In this document: piece after piece, positions 45,201 to 54,122 of the stretch
Position numbering within the stretch: the stretch's first letter is position 1
How the letters are laid out: each line of letters opens with the position of its first letter
From: Thalassospira sp. MCCC 1A01428
GTDB lineage: Bacteria; Pseudomonadota; Alphaproteobacteria; Rhodospirillales; Thalassospiraceae
Direction of reading: 5' to 3'
DNA: 64,000 nucleotides
Assembly (NCBI RefSeq): GCF_002115825.1
Contig: NZ_JFJZ01000008.1
Span: 121,650-185,649, forward strand
The notes under the pieces: generated by a model
What the model was told of the DNA's origin: nothing
Seen by the model: the letters and a program-made list of their open reading frames with translations, nothing else
The model's database searches: none
Made by a program: the position numbers and the translations under genes

Positions 45201-46778
45201 ATGCTGAGCGGAAAAAACTATATTGCAGGCGAATGGCTGGACGGACCGGACGTCTTTCAGGCGGACAACCCCGCAACCGGCGAAAAGCTGCCGACCAAAT
45301 TTCAGCAGGGCACTGAACAGCATGTCGATCAGGCTGCCCGTGCGGCCAATGAATGCGCTGAAGAATTTGCATCCATGTCGCCGTCCAAACGGGCTGGTTT
45401 CCTGCGCGCCTGCGCGGATGAAATTGATGCCCGCGGCGATGAGCTGACTGAAATGGGCAACCTCGAATCGGCCCTGCCGCCCGCACGTCTGCAAGGCGAA
45501 CGTGGCCGTACCGTGGGTCAGCTGCGTTTCTTTGCCGACTGGATCGAAGAAGGTTCGTGGTTTGAAGCCCGCATCGAAACCGCCCAGCCCGACCGCGCCC
45601 CGCTGCCCAAACCCGACATCCGTTCGATGTTCAAGGCCCTTGGCCCAGTTGGCGTATTTGGCGCATCAAACTTCCCGCTGGCATTTTCGGTTGCCGGTGG
45701 TGATACCGCATCGGCGCTGGCCGCGGGTTGCCCGGTCGTGTTCAAGGCCCATGCGGCCCACCCTGGTACATCCGAAATCGTGGCACAGGCCATTGATGCT
45801 GCGATCAAAAAAACCGGCATGCCCAAGGGTGTGTTCAGCATGGTTCACGGTGGGGGCCGGGTTGTTGGTCAGTCGCTGGTCGCCCATCCCATGATCAAGG
45901 CTGTTGGCTTTACCGGTTCTACCGGTGGGGGTCGTGCCCTGTTTGATATTGCTGTTAGCCGCCCGGAACCGATCCCGTTTTACGGCGAACTGGGCAGCAA
46001 CAACCCGGTTTACCTGATGCCCAACGCCATGAAGAAAAATGCCGCAGGCATTGCAAAGGCATGGGCCGGGTCGCTGACCATGGGTGTCGGCCAGTTCTGC
46101 ACCAATCCGGGTCTTTTGCTGGCCCTTAAGGGCGACGATATTGATACATTCGTCACCACCGCCGTTGAAGAACTGGGCGGCGTTGCCAGCCAGGCCATGC
46201 TGACCGACCGGGTTTCAAGCGCCTATCACGACGTCAATGATGCGATGGCAAAACACCCGAAAGTCACCTGTGCGCTTAAACGCCGCGATGGTGACGGCCC
46301 GTTTGAAGGCAGCCCCGCTGTTTACCGCGTTTCTGCTGCCGACTGGGAAGCCAACCCGGAACTGGCCGAAGAAATGTTTGGCCCGGCCGGCATCATCATT
46401 GAATGCGACAGCACCGATCAGATTTTGGCCATTTCCGCCAAACTGCACGGTCAGTTAACCGCCACCATCCAGATGGACGATGCTGATGCCGAATTTGCAG
46501 GCAAGCTGCGCCCGCTTCTGGAAAAATGCGCTGGCCGTATTCTGGTCAATGGTTGGCCGACCGGCGTTGAAGTCTGCCATTCCATGGTCCACGGTGGCCC
46601 CTACCCGGCAAGCACCGACTCGCGTGCAACCTCGGTTGGGTCGCTGGCGATCAAACGCTTTGTCCGCCCGGTTGCCTATCAGGCCTTTGCCGATGCCTTG
46701 CTGCCCGATGCGCTGAAAGACGGCAATCCGCTGAACATTCCGCGTCTGGTCGATGGTAAATGGCAGATGCCGAAATAA
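45201..46778 (+). CDS. Aldehyde dehydrogenase, 2-ketoglutaric semialdehyde type
   Basis: NAD(P)-dependent aldehyde dehydrogenase of 525 residues. AGGAGAA precedes ATG 45201. The sequence follows the alpha-ketoglutaric semialdehyde (2,5-dioxovalerate) dehydrogenase branch: GPVGVFGASNFPLAFSVAGGDTASALAAGCPVVFKAHAAHPGTSE (about 140-185), catalytic Glu in PIPFYGELGSNNPVY and Cys in GVGQFCTNPGLLLAL (about 300). It oxidises a semialdehyde from sugar acid, hydroxyproline or similar breakdown. It stands alone with its own terminator, so the pathway is not set by neighbours. Confidence 0.88.
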   Translation: MLSGKNYIAGEWLDGPDVFQADNPATGEKLPTKFQQGTEQHVDQAARAANECAEEFASMSPSKRAGFLRACADEIDARGDELTEMGNLESALPPARLQGERGRTVGQLRFFADWIEEGSWFEARIETAQPDRAPLPKPDIRSMFKALGPVGVFGASNFPLAFSVAGGDTASALAAGCPVVFKAHAAHPGTSEIVAQAIDAAIKKTGMPKGVFSMVHGGGRVVGQSLVAHPMIKAVGFTGSTGGGRALFDIAVSRPEPIPFYGELGSNNPVYLMPNAMKKNAAGIAKAWAGSLTMGVGQFCTNPGLLLALKGDDIDTFVTTAVEELGGVASQAMLTDRVSSAYHDVNDAMAKHPKVTCALKRRDGDGPFEGSPAVYRVSAADWEANPELAEEMFGPAGIIIECDSTDQILAISAKLHGQLTATIQMDDADAEFAGKLRPLLEKCAGRILVNGWPTGVEVCHSMVHGGPYPASTDSRATSVGSLAIKRFVRPVAYQAFADALLPDALKDGNPLNIPRLVDGKWQMPK

Positions 46779-46808
46779 TCATCGGTCACCATATATCCCG
46801 ATAAAATG

Positions 46809-46843
46809 ACAAAGGCGCTGCATTCATTGCAGCGCCTTTTGTT
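46809..46843 (+). terminator. Rho-independent terminator of the aldehyde dehydrogenase
   Basis: Twelve perfect pairs AAAGGCGCTGCA/TGCAGCGCCTTT around TTCAT, followed by a short T-rich tail (TTTTGTTT overall). It lies 32 bases after the stop. Confidence 0.85.
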
Positions 46844-46998
46844 TATCCCCGTGAACCTGCTGTCAGGCAAACCCGAATACATAATGGAGAGGATGAAGAA
46901 GGGGAGATGAAGCACCAATACCAATCCCCACAGCACACGGCTTTCCCTTAAGGACAAATACAGCATTCGCCGGATCTTAAAGCAAAAACGCGACCGGG

Positions 46999-47460
46999 TT
47001 AGGGCTGCCCGCTTCCACGCGGCATTCCGGCTTCATCTTCACTGCCGCGATGATACCGAAATGTACCGCTGGCCGAGGCAATAATGCTTCCTTGCTGGTC
47101 ATAGGCCGCTGCGGTGGTAAAAATAATTTTACGTCCCCCACCCTGATATTGAGCCACGACAGAAACAGTCTCGCCCGCCCTTGCCTGCCCCATAAACTGG
47201 GTGGTCAGCGACAGGGTTAAACACCGGCGAATATTGCCTGGCACCGGGCAATAGCAACACGCATATCCCGATGCAGTATCAAGCAAGGTTGCCAAAACAC
47301 CCCCGTGCAAAATTCCCGCACGGTTACAATGCTGCGCTGCAACCTTCAATGTGACGACGGCCTCGTTCATGCGCCATTCGACCAGCCGGTATCCCAGCAT
47401 TTCCTGAAGACCACTGCCATGTTGCTGCTCGAAAGCAAGATTGTCATCGTCGTTGCTCAA
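46999..47460 (-). CDS. PaaI-family hot-dog thioesterase
   Basis: About 153 residues. The motif AGILHGGVLATLLDTASGYAC is the PaaI/YbgC-like active-site loop, followed by LTLSLTTQFMGQARAGETVSVVAQ. Probably hydrolyses aryl- or acyl-CoA. TTG 47460 is chosen because AAAGGAGGG stands six bases ahead, the best ribosome site here; longer forms from ATG 47520 or 47532 lack one and add residues not typical for the family. Its upstream region is divergent from the 63-residue gene. Confidence 0.8.
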   Translation of the reverse strand: MSNDDDNLAFEQQHGSGLQEMLGYRLVEWRMNEAVVTLKVAAQHCNRAGILHGGVLATLLDTASGYACCYCPVPGNIRRCLTLSLTTQFMGQARAGETVSVVAQYQGGGRKIIFTTAAAYDQQGSIIASASGTFRYHRGSEDEAGMPRGSGQP

Positions 47461-47745
47461 AAGGCCCTCCTTTTCCAATATGTGCCATTTTTTCACATGA
47501 TTGATGAATTTTTTACACATAATAACAATCAATAACGAGGTGTTCTTTGAAGTAAAAACATAAATAAAGCAGTTTGATTGTGCGGCGCAAAAACACAGAA
47601 TTGATATTTTTCAATAACTTAACAGCTATCGTTCTCCAAACAAGAACGGGGACGCCGCAAACCGGTGATAGTGGGCAATGCTGGCTTTTGCTAACTTTCA
47701 ACTCAAGGAAAACGACCCAAACTTCTTCTTAAAGGAGACTTCAAA

Positions 47746-47937
47746 ATGGCTACTCTCGCATTTGACAGCGCCCCTGTTGCCCGCACCGAACCGGCTGCCG
47801 CAAAACCGAAATTTGGCTGGTTTGTAAACTTTCTTGAAGCCGTTCGCGTGGCCCAGATTCTGCAAAACAGCCCGGCCCGTGATCACACTGCCCTGATCAA
47901 CGAATGGCGCAAAAACATGCTGGATGCGAAGAACTGA
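47746..47937 (+). CDS. Small hypothetical protein, 63 residues
   Basis: Not recognised. AAAGGAGAC stands seven bases before the ATG, a strong ribosome site, so a real gene is likely. The first 20 residues are Ala/Pro-rich; the rest (GWFVNFLEAVRVAQILQNS, DHTALINEWRKNMLDA) forms one or two amphipathic helices with aromatic residues. No signal peptide or cysteine. Between the PaaI gene and a LysR gene; no functional hint. Confidence 0.6.
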   Translation: MATLAFDSAPVARTEPAAAKPKFGWFVNFLEAVRVAQILQNSPARDHTALINEWRKNMLDAKN

Positions 47938-48015
47938 TTGTTCTTCCCCCAACTTTGACGACGATCCGTAATAATCGCGCTTGACCGCTTCATTGCAGGC
48001 GACCTAAACGATTAT

Positions 48016-48939
48016 ATGCAAAAGTTTGATATCGTCACGATCAGGCTGTTCGTCGCCATTGTTAAGGCCGGCAGCATTAACGAAGCAGCCCGGCGCGAAC
48101 ATATCGCAACATCCGCCGTCAGTCGCCGCATTGGCGAACTTGAGGCCCTGTTGGGTGTGCGTTTGCTACGGCGTTTGCCGCGCGGTGTTGAACCCACGCC
48201 GGAAGGAACTATTTTCGCCCGTTATGGCGAAAAGCTTCTGGGCGACCTGCGCCATCTGTCAAACGAATTACGTGATTTCAATTACGGTGAAAAAGGCGAG
48301 ATTTTTCTGGCCACTGTCACGTCAGGTATCCTGACGGGATTACCAACCTATCTGGCTGATTTCGGGGTTGATTTCCCCGGTATTACAGTTGATGTCAGCG
48401 AACTGACCAGCCGTGAATCGGTGGATGCAATCCGTGATGGCCGGGCTGATCTGGCCGTGGTTGCCGACAATGTTGGCCGGTATGACCTTGATTATCATGT
48501 GTTTTGCGACGACCCTATCTGGCTGGTAACGCCAAAAGGCCATCCTCTTATTCCTGATCCGCAAAATCCGCAGCCGGTTCATTTCGCCGACGCCATCAAA
48601 TATCAGATCATTTCCCTGCATGAGGGCGGCGTTATTGATGACCTGATCAGCGAAGCGGCCAACAAACTTAACCATGAAATGCATCCGCATATCAAGGTAA
48701 TGCGTTTTGGCTCACTGCGCCGTGTCATAGCCGCCGGACTTGGTATCGGTTTTTTACGCCGCTCCAGCGTTGAAGAACACCTCTCGCATATGAATATTTC
48801 CGGCACACCCATTGCCGATGACTGGGCAAAGCGCCAGTTGCTGATTGTGCATGAGGCAGAAAAAAACCTGTCGACCGCCACCCGCACCCTGCGCGATTAT
48901 CTGCTGAAAAAATCCCACGCTGCCGCTTCCCCGGAATAA
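48016..48939 (+). CDS. LysR-family regulator
   Basis: Transcription factor of 307 residues with a standard N-terminal helix-turn-helix (IRLFVAIVKAGSINEAARREHIATSAVSRRIGELEALLGVRLLRR) and a C-terminal binding-protein-like domain. It is on the same strand, 78 bases after the small protein, and convergent with the chelatase-like gene. The target genes cannot be set from position. Confidence 0.88.
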   Translation: MQKFDIVTIRLFVAIVKAGSINEAARREHIATSAVSRRIGELEALLGVRLLRRLPRGVEPTPEGTIFARYGEKLLGDLRHLSNELRDFNYGEKGEIFLATVTSGILTGLPTYLADFGVDFPGITVDVSELTSRESVDAIRDGRADLAVVADNVGRYDLDYHVFCDDPIWLVTPKGHPLIPDPQNPQPVHFADAIKYQIISLHEGGVIDDLISEAANKLNHEMHPHIKVMRFGSLRRVIAAGLGIGFLRRSSVEEHLSHMNISGTPIADDWAKRQLLIVHEAEKNLSTATRTLRDYLLKKSHAAASPE

Positions 48940-49015
48940 ATTTCTTTCATCCGGGCTATGGTCGATCATCGCGTTAGGGATCCTGCACATCTGGCGCGCC
49001 TGACATGCCGAACAT

Positions 49016-49807
49016 TCAGCCCGCCGGTACACTTTGCGACACAAATTTATCAGCCGTGGTAAAATTTGCCAGCACCACAGCATGGCGGGTTCTTTTTTGA
49101 GCCTGATCCAAAATCAATGGCGGCAATTCAGGCCATATTCCAATTGGCGATAAAACGACTGCTTCATCAGCTTCGGTCAATGCCATCATTTCAGGCACAT
49201 CGGTACGGGCATGAACGCCCCCGCCTGCCAGCAATGGCAAAAACATGCTGTGCGGACGATCAGCCATCGATCTCCAGTCAGCAAGCGAGGGCTGACCCTC
49301 GACATTGGCAATTTTCACCGATAATTCAGGAACAACATTGGCAATGCGCTGGGCCTGCCAGATTTGCTCGTCACTGGGTTCTTTCAGGGATTTAAGGCCG
49401 TGTGGCACCAGAAACAGGGTTGTCTCGCCTGCTTGCCAGTTTCTGGCGGCAAGGGTTGTCGCCAAACAATCGGCCACCATCGGAATAAACCCGTGTAGCC
49501 CCGTTACCGGGGGTAACACCATCGCATGGCGCAGCCCCGCTTCGTTCAGAATGGCGGGCAATTCATCATTCACCAGATATCCGGCACTAAAAAACAACGG
49601 CACCACCACAAGCCGTGCGGTTTGCCCCGCTTGCATCATTTTTCCCAGCACCGACCTTAAGCCTGGGTCACTGCGCATATAGGCATGGGTAACAGGGCCG
49701 TTCCAGTGCGGGCGCAACTGGCGCGCCAGCACACCGGCCGGGTCGCCGTCGGCAACACTGGTGCCATGTGCAACAATCAATAACGTCGTTTTACCGCGAT
49801 AGGGCAT
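49016..49807 (-). CDS. CbiX/SirB-like chelatase family protein
   Basis: Sirohydrochlorin-chelatase type protein of 263 residues, two similar halves of a class II chelatase fold. The N-terminal half starts TTLLIVAHGTSVADGDP with the active-site histidine; the second half has TTLFLVPHGLKSLKEPS with a matching histidine. The family inserts cobalt, nickel or iron into sirohydrochlorin. No other tetrapyrrole gene is adjacent, so the metal and product are open. Confidence 0.78.
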   Translation of the reverse strand: MPYRGKTTLLIVAHGTSVADGDPAGVLARQLRPHWNGPVTHAYMRSDPGLRSVLGKMMQAGQTARLVVVPLFFSAGYLVNDELPAILNEAGLRHAMVLPPVTGLHGFIPMVADCLATTLAARNWQAGETTLFLVPHGLKSLKEPSDEQIWQAQRIANVVPELSVKIANVEGQPSLADWRSMADRPHSMFLPLLAGGGVHARTDVPEMMALTEADEAVVLSPIGIWPELPPLILDQAQKRTRHAVVLANFTTADKFVSQSVPAG

Positions 49808-49959
49808 GGTTACCGGTCACTTTGCAGCCTGATAAAACAGAATAACGTTGCCAAACTACATTCGGGTACGAAGCGAAACGAAATTTCGATCAAAATTATA
49901 TCCAGCTTTTTGAGCCTAAATAGTTTTTTTCGCTGAATTTGAATAATTTTAGTCCCGGC

Positions 49960-49988
49960 GGGAATAAATCAGCCGCCTGTGGTGTCTG
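49960..49988 (+). promoter_or_regulatory. Possible ECF promoter
   Basis: GGGAATAAA (49960-49968), 15 bases, then GTCTG, matching the general GGAAT/GTC layout of ECF-type promoters. About 110 bases before the secreted-repeat gene that precedes the sigma gene. Proposed autoregulated promoter; not proven. Confidence 0.4.
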
Positions 49989-50101
49989 ACAGGATGAGAC
50001 GCTTTTTAAGGCCCTGTCCACTTTGGCAAAACAGCCGCTTCATCCCTTCCTGTTCTGACGGCAACAAACGCAGCAGAACATCAGACAAAAGGACACCCAC
50101 C

Positions 50102-50482
50102 ATGTTTACAGTCAAAACCATCCTGGTCGCCACGACCCTGTGTATTGCCGGGGCGACCAGCGCCCTTGCCGCGCCGGTTAAATCCATGGATACCGACCTT
50201 GGCACCGTCCTGGCCGGAGAAAACGGCATGACCCTTTATACCTTCCAGAAAGACGGCAAGGATATGTCAAACTGCTATGACAAATGCGCTGCCAACTGGC
50301 CGCCATTCACGGCAACCGAAGGCGCGATGGCAGATGGCGCATATTCCATCATCACCCGTAAGGATGGCAGCAAGCAGTGGGCGCACGATGGCAAACCGCT
50401 TTATTTCTGGATCAAGGACAGCAAACCGGGTGACACGACCGGTAACGGTGTTTTGAATGTCTGGGATGTTGCGCGCCCCTGA
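50102..50482 (+). CDS. Exported secreted-repeat protein (COG4315-like)
   Basis: Protein of 126 residues with a signal peptide (VATTLCIAGATSALA). The mature part has the secreted-repeat pattern LGTVLAGENGMTLYTFQKDGKDMSNCYDKCAANWPPF followed by ITRKDGSKQWAHDGKPLYFWIKDSKPGDTTG, typical of COG4315 (PF03640-like). Two conserved cysteines sit in NCYDKCAANWP. Function unknown, perhaps oxidative stress since the family often lies by ECF sigma genes. The ATG 50102 follows AAAAGGACA. The sigma gene follows after 84 bases. Confidence 0.82.
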   Translation: MFTVKTILVATTLCIAGATSALAAPVKSMDTDLGTVLAGENGMTLYTFQKDGKDMSNCYDKCAANWPPFTATEGAMADGAYSIITRKDGSKQWAHDGKPLYFWIKDSKPGDTTGNGVLNVWDVARP

Positions 50483-50566
50483 CGGCCAGGCCTCCCTGCT
50501 GCATAATGCCTTACCTCCGATCAATTTGATCAACCAGAGCATGACGGGCACAAAAAGGCACCCCGG

Positions 50567-51097
50567 ATGAAAGAACCAGGCATTCTTGAACTGATCCCCA
50601 ATTTGCGTCGCTATGCGCGTGCCCTTGTACGCAACAGCCACGACGCCGAGGATCTGTTGCAGGACTGCCTGGTTTCTGCCTATGGCAATGCGCAAAGCTG
50701 GCGCGGGATCAACCGCAAGGCATGGCTGATGAAGATCATGACCAATTTGAATTATAACCGGCTGCGCAAACAACGCAGTACACGCGCCCTGTTTGACGAG
50801 GACGGCGAAAATATCGTCGAAACCGTCGCCAGCCCACCCGCAGGCGACTTTGCCACACACGATAGCCTGCGCCGCGCTGTTGAATTACTTGATCCCGACC
50901 AGCGGGCTGTTCTAATGCTGGTGGCAATTGAAGGCTATAGCTATGGGGAGTGTGCCGATATTTTGCAAATTCCCCAGGGCACAGTGATGTCACGCCTGTC
51001 GCGCGCCCGCAAATTTTTGGCAACACATCTGTCCTTGCAAAATGGTGACGACCATACGACACCCCCCAATGTGATTGCGTTACGGAGACCAAAATGA
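50567..51097 (+). CDS. ECF-type RNA polymerase sigma factor
   Basis: Sigma-70 family protein of 176 residues. Region 2 (NLRRYARALVRNSHDAEDLLQDCLVSAYGNAQSWR, about 10-50) and region 4 (LDPDQRAVLMLVAIEGYSYGECADILQIPQGTVMSRLSRARKFLATHL, about 105-155) are both standard, with little between them, as in ECF factors. It overlaps the anti-sigma gene as ATGA. Likely responds to envelope or oxidative stress; the stimulus is not visible. Confidence 0.9.
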   Translation: MKEPGILELIPNLRRYARALVRNSHDAEDLLQDCLVSAYGNAQSWRGINRKAWLMKIMTNLNYNRLRKQRSTRALFDEDGENIVETVASPPAGDFATHDSLRRAVELLDPDQRAVLMLVAIEGYSYGECADILQIPQGTVMSRLSRARKFLATHLSLQNGDDHTTPPNVIALRRPK

Positions 51098-52242
51098 CCG
51101 GGCAGAACAACGAAGATATTGGGGAAGACGACCTTCACGCCTATGTTGATGGTCAATTATCGCCCGAACGCCACCGCGTGGTTGAAGCCTGGCTGGCACA
51201 GCACCCAAACGCAGCAGCCGAGGTCGCAGACTGGCAGGCGCAAAATCAGCTTTTGCAAACCATTTTCCAGCCCGCCGCCTCCCCTGATGATCAGGAAATT
51301 AACGCGCAGGCCCGCATAACAGCACAGACACAACAAAACGATTATTCCGGCCATGACCCGGCAGTTATGTACACCGACAACGCCAACACCGCCGAAAATG
51401 GCATGGATGGCGTCGATGGCACCGACAAACCCCACAATAATCACCTTTCAGACAATCATAACTCCCCAAACAGCACCACCGCCGGGCATGACGACCGAAA
51501 TACGGTTTTGGACCTGGACGATGAGATTGACGATCCCGCTGATCGCGCCACATCCGCCCGAAACGCGCGACGGTTATCCCCGCACCGCGAACATTTAACG
51601 CAAAATTTGCGCGCGCCATCAGCCGGTGGCAAACGGCTGATCCCCCCGCCCCCGGGTCCTTACGAAGATGGCCCCAATCAACCATCGGGACGTCGCACAC
51701 AATACCCGTTTCGGCAAATGGCGGCGGCACTGGTCGTTTTTATTGCAGGCGGAATTGGGGGGGCTGCGATTATGGAAGCCGCGATTCCGAAACAAGGCCA
51801 AAGTCCGGATTATGTTCAAACCCTGCCCGAAGCATCAAGTGCGGGATATGGCATCTATGCCAGCGAAGTGCGCCACCCGGTCGAGGTTTATGCCAACGAA
51901 AAAGACCATCTGGTTGGCTGGCTCGGCAAACGGCTGGGAATACATTTTACCGCCCCGGACCTGACATCGCAGGGATTTAACCTTGTCGGGGGGCGGCTGG
52001 TGCCCTTTGCCGGCAAACCCGGTGCATTGTTGATGTATGAGGACAATAGCGGCCAACGCCTGACCATGATGGTCGGTCACGATGCAGATAATCGATCCAC
52101 CGGCTTTCGCTATCAGACATCGGGAAATATCGAGACATTCTACTGGATCGACGGAACCATCGGCTATGCGTTAAGCGGTGAAATCGGCAAAGCCCATCTC
52201 GAAGATGTGGCAATGGTGGTTTATCAACAGCTTGGCGCATGA
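51094..52242 (+). CDS. Anti-sigma factor with long acidic linker
   Basis: Membrane anti-sigma protein of 382 residues. The N-terminus DDLHAYVDGQLSPERHRVVEAWLAQHPNAAAEVADW is the usual cytoplasmic sigma-binding segment; the zinc motif HxxxCxxC is absent. A hydrophilic Asp/Asn/Thr-rich linker follows (about 65-205), then one membrane helix (about 207-230, AAALVVFIAGGIGGAAIM) and a periplasmic domain of 150 residues ending in LEDVAMVVYQQLGA. The linker is longer than in most relatives. Operon with the sigma gene. Confidence 0.85.
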   Translation: MTGQNNEDIGEDDLHAYVDGQLSPERHRVVEAWLAQHPNAAAEVADWQAQNQLLQTIFQPAASPDDQEINAQARITAQTQQNDYSGHDPAVMYTDNANTAENGMDGVDGTDKPHNNHLSDNHNSPNSTTAGHDDRNTVLDLDDEIDDPADRATSARNARRLSPHREHLTQNLRAPSAGGKRLIPPPPGPYEDGPNQPSGRRTQYPFRQMAAALVVFIAGGIGGAAIMEAAIPKQGQSPDYVQTLPEASSAGYGIYASEVRHPVEVYANEKDHLVGWLGKRLGIHFTAPDLTSQGFNLVGGRLVPFAGKPGALLMYEDNSGQRLTMMVGHDADNRSTGFRYQTSGNIETFYWIDGTIGYALSGEIGKAHLEDVAMVVYQQLGA

Positions 52243-52348
52243 TTTGTACTGAAATGGAAACAGTTTGTGTTTATTTCAATTGATTGTGCTTAATTAAAAA
52301 CAACGTAAGCTGGCTCCAACAAATGTCACCCTGACACAGGAGCCGACA

Positions 52349-53044
52349 ATGATTAAAGTACGCACATCAGCAGAACGTGGCCGGGCCGATTTTGGCTGGC
52401 TTGATTCGCACCACAGCTTTTCGTTCGGTCATTATCATGACCAAAACCACATGGGCTGGGGTCCGTTACGGGTTATCAACGAAGACAGGGTTACAGCCGG
52501 TGCCGGCTTTGACCCCCACCCCCACCGCGACATGGAAATTATTTCCTATGTCATCGAAGGGGCCCTTGAACATAAAGACAGCATTGGCAACGGCTCGGTT
52601 ATTCGTCCCGGACGCCTGCAACGCATGAGTGCGGGCACAGGCATTCGCCACAGCGAATATAACGGCTCAAAAACCGAACCGGTTCATTTCCTGCAAATCT
52701 GGATCATCCCTGAAAAACAGGGAATTGAACCAGGTTACGAGGAAAAGGACATTGCCGCCCCGTCAAACAGTTTGCAGTTGATTGGCAGTCCTACAGGTCG
52801 GGATGGGTCGATCACCATCCATCAGGATGTGGATTTGTATGCCGCCCATTTAACCGCAGACAGCAAGGTTGACCATCCGTTGCGCGCAGGCCGCCTGGCC
52901 TGGTTGCAAGTAGTAAAGGGCACCCTGACCCTGGGTAACACCGAATTGAATGCCGGTGATGGTGCTGCCATTTCCGACGAAAACCTTCTGAAAATACACG
53001 CACAAACCGATATCGAGGCCCTGTTGTTTGACATGGTTGCCTGA
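52349..53044 (+). CDS. Pirin-family protein (YhhW-like)
   Basis: Bicupin of 231 residues. The N-terminal metal-binding cupin motif reads GAGFDPHPHRDMEIISYVIEGALEHKDSIGN, with histidines and glutamate as in E. coli YhhW, which degrades quercetin. The conserved GRLQRMSAGTGIRHSEYN follows. It probably binds iron in the cytoplasm. Possibly forms a transcription unit with the DoxX gene 65 bases downstream. Confidence 0.88.
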   Translation: MIKVRTSAERGRADFGWLDSHHSFSFGHYHDQNHMGWGPLRVINEDRVTAGAGFDPHPHRDMEIISYVIEGALEHKDSIGNGSVIRPGRLQRMSAGTGIRHSEYNGSKTEPVHFLQIWIIPEKQGIEPGYEEKDIAAPSNSLQLIGSPTGRDGSITIHQDVDLYAAHLTADSKVDHPLRAGRLAWLQVVKGTLTLGNTELNAGDGAAISDENLLKIHAQTDIEALLFDMVA

Positions 53045-53109
53045 CTGACGGTTTACCGCTTTTCCCAATTTGCATCGCACGATGCCACCTGAATTTACGG
53101 AGAATTCCA

Positions 53110-53583
53110 ATGAACACGTCCCTCAACCCGTCTGGCGCCCGCCCCATTATCCCTGCCCTTGCCAATGTCTGGGCAGCCCTTGAACCCCTGTCATGGCTGA
53201 TCGTTCGGGTGACCACCGGCATTCTTCTCATGCCGCATGGTGCCGGCAAGCTGTTTGGCCTGTTTGGCGGTTATGGTCTTGAAGGAACCGGTGGCTATTT
53301 TGACAGCATCGGCTTCCACCCGGGCTATCTTTTTGCCTTGCTGGTGGGTTCGCTTGAATTTTTCGGCGGTGCCCTTCTGGTTCTGGGCCTTTTGACCCGC
53401 CCGGTAGCAGCAGCCGTTGTCGTCTTCATGACCGTGGCGTTTTTCATTCACCTGCCCAACGGTTACGCCTGGACCGATGCCGGTTTTGAAATGCCCGTTC
53501 TGTGGGGCATGATGGCCCTTTCCATCCTTATTCGGGGTGGCGGCAAAATTTCGCTGGATCGCAAACTGGGTTTTGAATTCTAA
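53110..53583 (+). CDS. DoxX-family membrane protein
   Basis: Inner-membrane protein of 157 residues with four hydrophobic helices. The DoxX opening LSWLIVRVTTGILLMPHGAGKLFGLFGG is clear, then FALLVGSLEFFGGALLVLGLLTRPVAAAVVVFM. Such proteins relate to quinone/thiosulfate or redox stress handling. GGAGAA lies ahead of the ATG, and a strong terminator follows. Confidence 0.87.
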   Translation: MNTSLNPSGARPIIPALANVWAALEPLSWLIVRVTTGILLMPHGAGKLFGLFGGYGLEGTGGYFDSIGFHPGYLFALLVGSLEFFGGALLVLGLLTRPVAAAVVVFMTVAFFIHLPNGYAWTDAGFEMPVLWGMMALSILIRGGGKISLDRKLGFEF

Positions 53584-53626
53584 AATTCTGTTTTGCGCAC
53601 CCTGCTGCGCCATCGCACGCCATGAC

Positions 53627-53657
53627 ACGGGATACCCTTATGGGTATCCCGTTTTTT
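53627..53657 (+). terminator. Rho-independent terminator after doxX
   Basis: Eleven perfect pairs ACGGGATACCC/GGGTATCCCGT around TTAT, then TTTTTT. Confidence 0.9.
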
Positions 53658-53763
53658 GTTGTTTTTCATACGGTTAACATCCATCCCCAAATGGGGATAT
53701 AGCGCACAGTGAAAACTCCCTATGGTTGCAGCCAGCAAGACACCGGATAGAAAAGTGATAGCA

Positions 53764-54018
53764 ATGCGCAAAGATCAAACAGCCCTGCATTCAAAGTCAG
53801 TCACGGCACAAAATGCTTGCCATCCCTCTTTGATGGCAACATCCCAAATCATTATAAACGGTGCCAATTTGCCGCAATACCGGGATGTGCAATCGGCTTC
53901 ACAGACGTTGCAGCACGATCTGTTGCAATCTTTCATTGCATGGAACATTGAAACACACCGCACATCGCGTCACACCCTGTTTTCAAACTGGCTTGGCAGT
54001 GTTTCTGCATCTGATTAA
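53764..54018 (+). CDS. Possible small protein, 84 residues
   Basis: Weakly supported. The frame is open with a believable C-terminal helix (LQHDLLQSFIAWNIETHRTSRHTLFSNWLG), but there is no strong ribosome site before ATG 53764. It lies 104 bases ahead of the HDOD regulator on the same strand and may be a short partner or just leader sequence. An ATCCCC-AAAT-GGGGAT inverted repeat at 53683-53698 lies upstream. Confidence 0.35.
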   Translation: MRKDQTALHSKSVTAQNACHPSLMATSQIIINGANLPQYRDVQSASQTLQHDLLQSFIAWNIETHRTSRHTLFSNWLGSVSASD

Positions 54019-54122
54019 ACACCGCAAAAATCCGGTAAGGCGAAAGCCGCATCCTTTTCTCAATCAATTCCATCGTATTGTGCGACTTGGCTCCACAAAT
54101 GCGCCGTACAAGGGACAGCTTC

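Noticed and set aside
46860..46998. Possible short frames between the aldehyde dehydrogenase terminator and the PaaI stop
   Set aside because: Only antisense or very short frames without ribosome sites.
53683..53698. ATCCCC-AAAT-GGGGAT repeat as a shared operator of the signalling cluster
   Set aside because: Similar CCCCAAA runs near 57691 and 59051 are explained by a hairpin or are too short to count as copies of one site.
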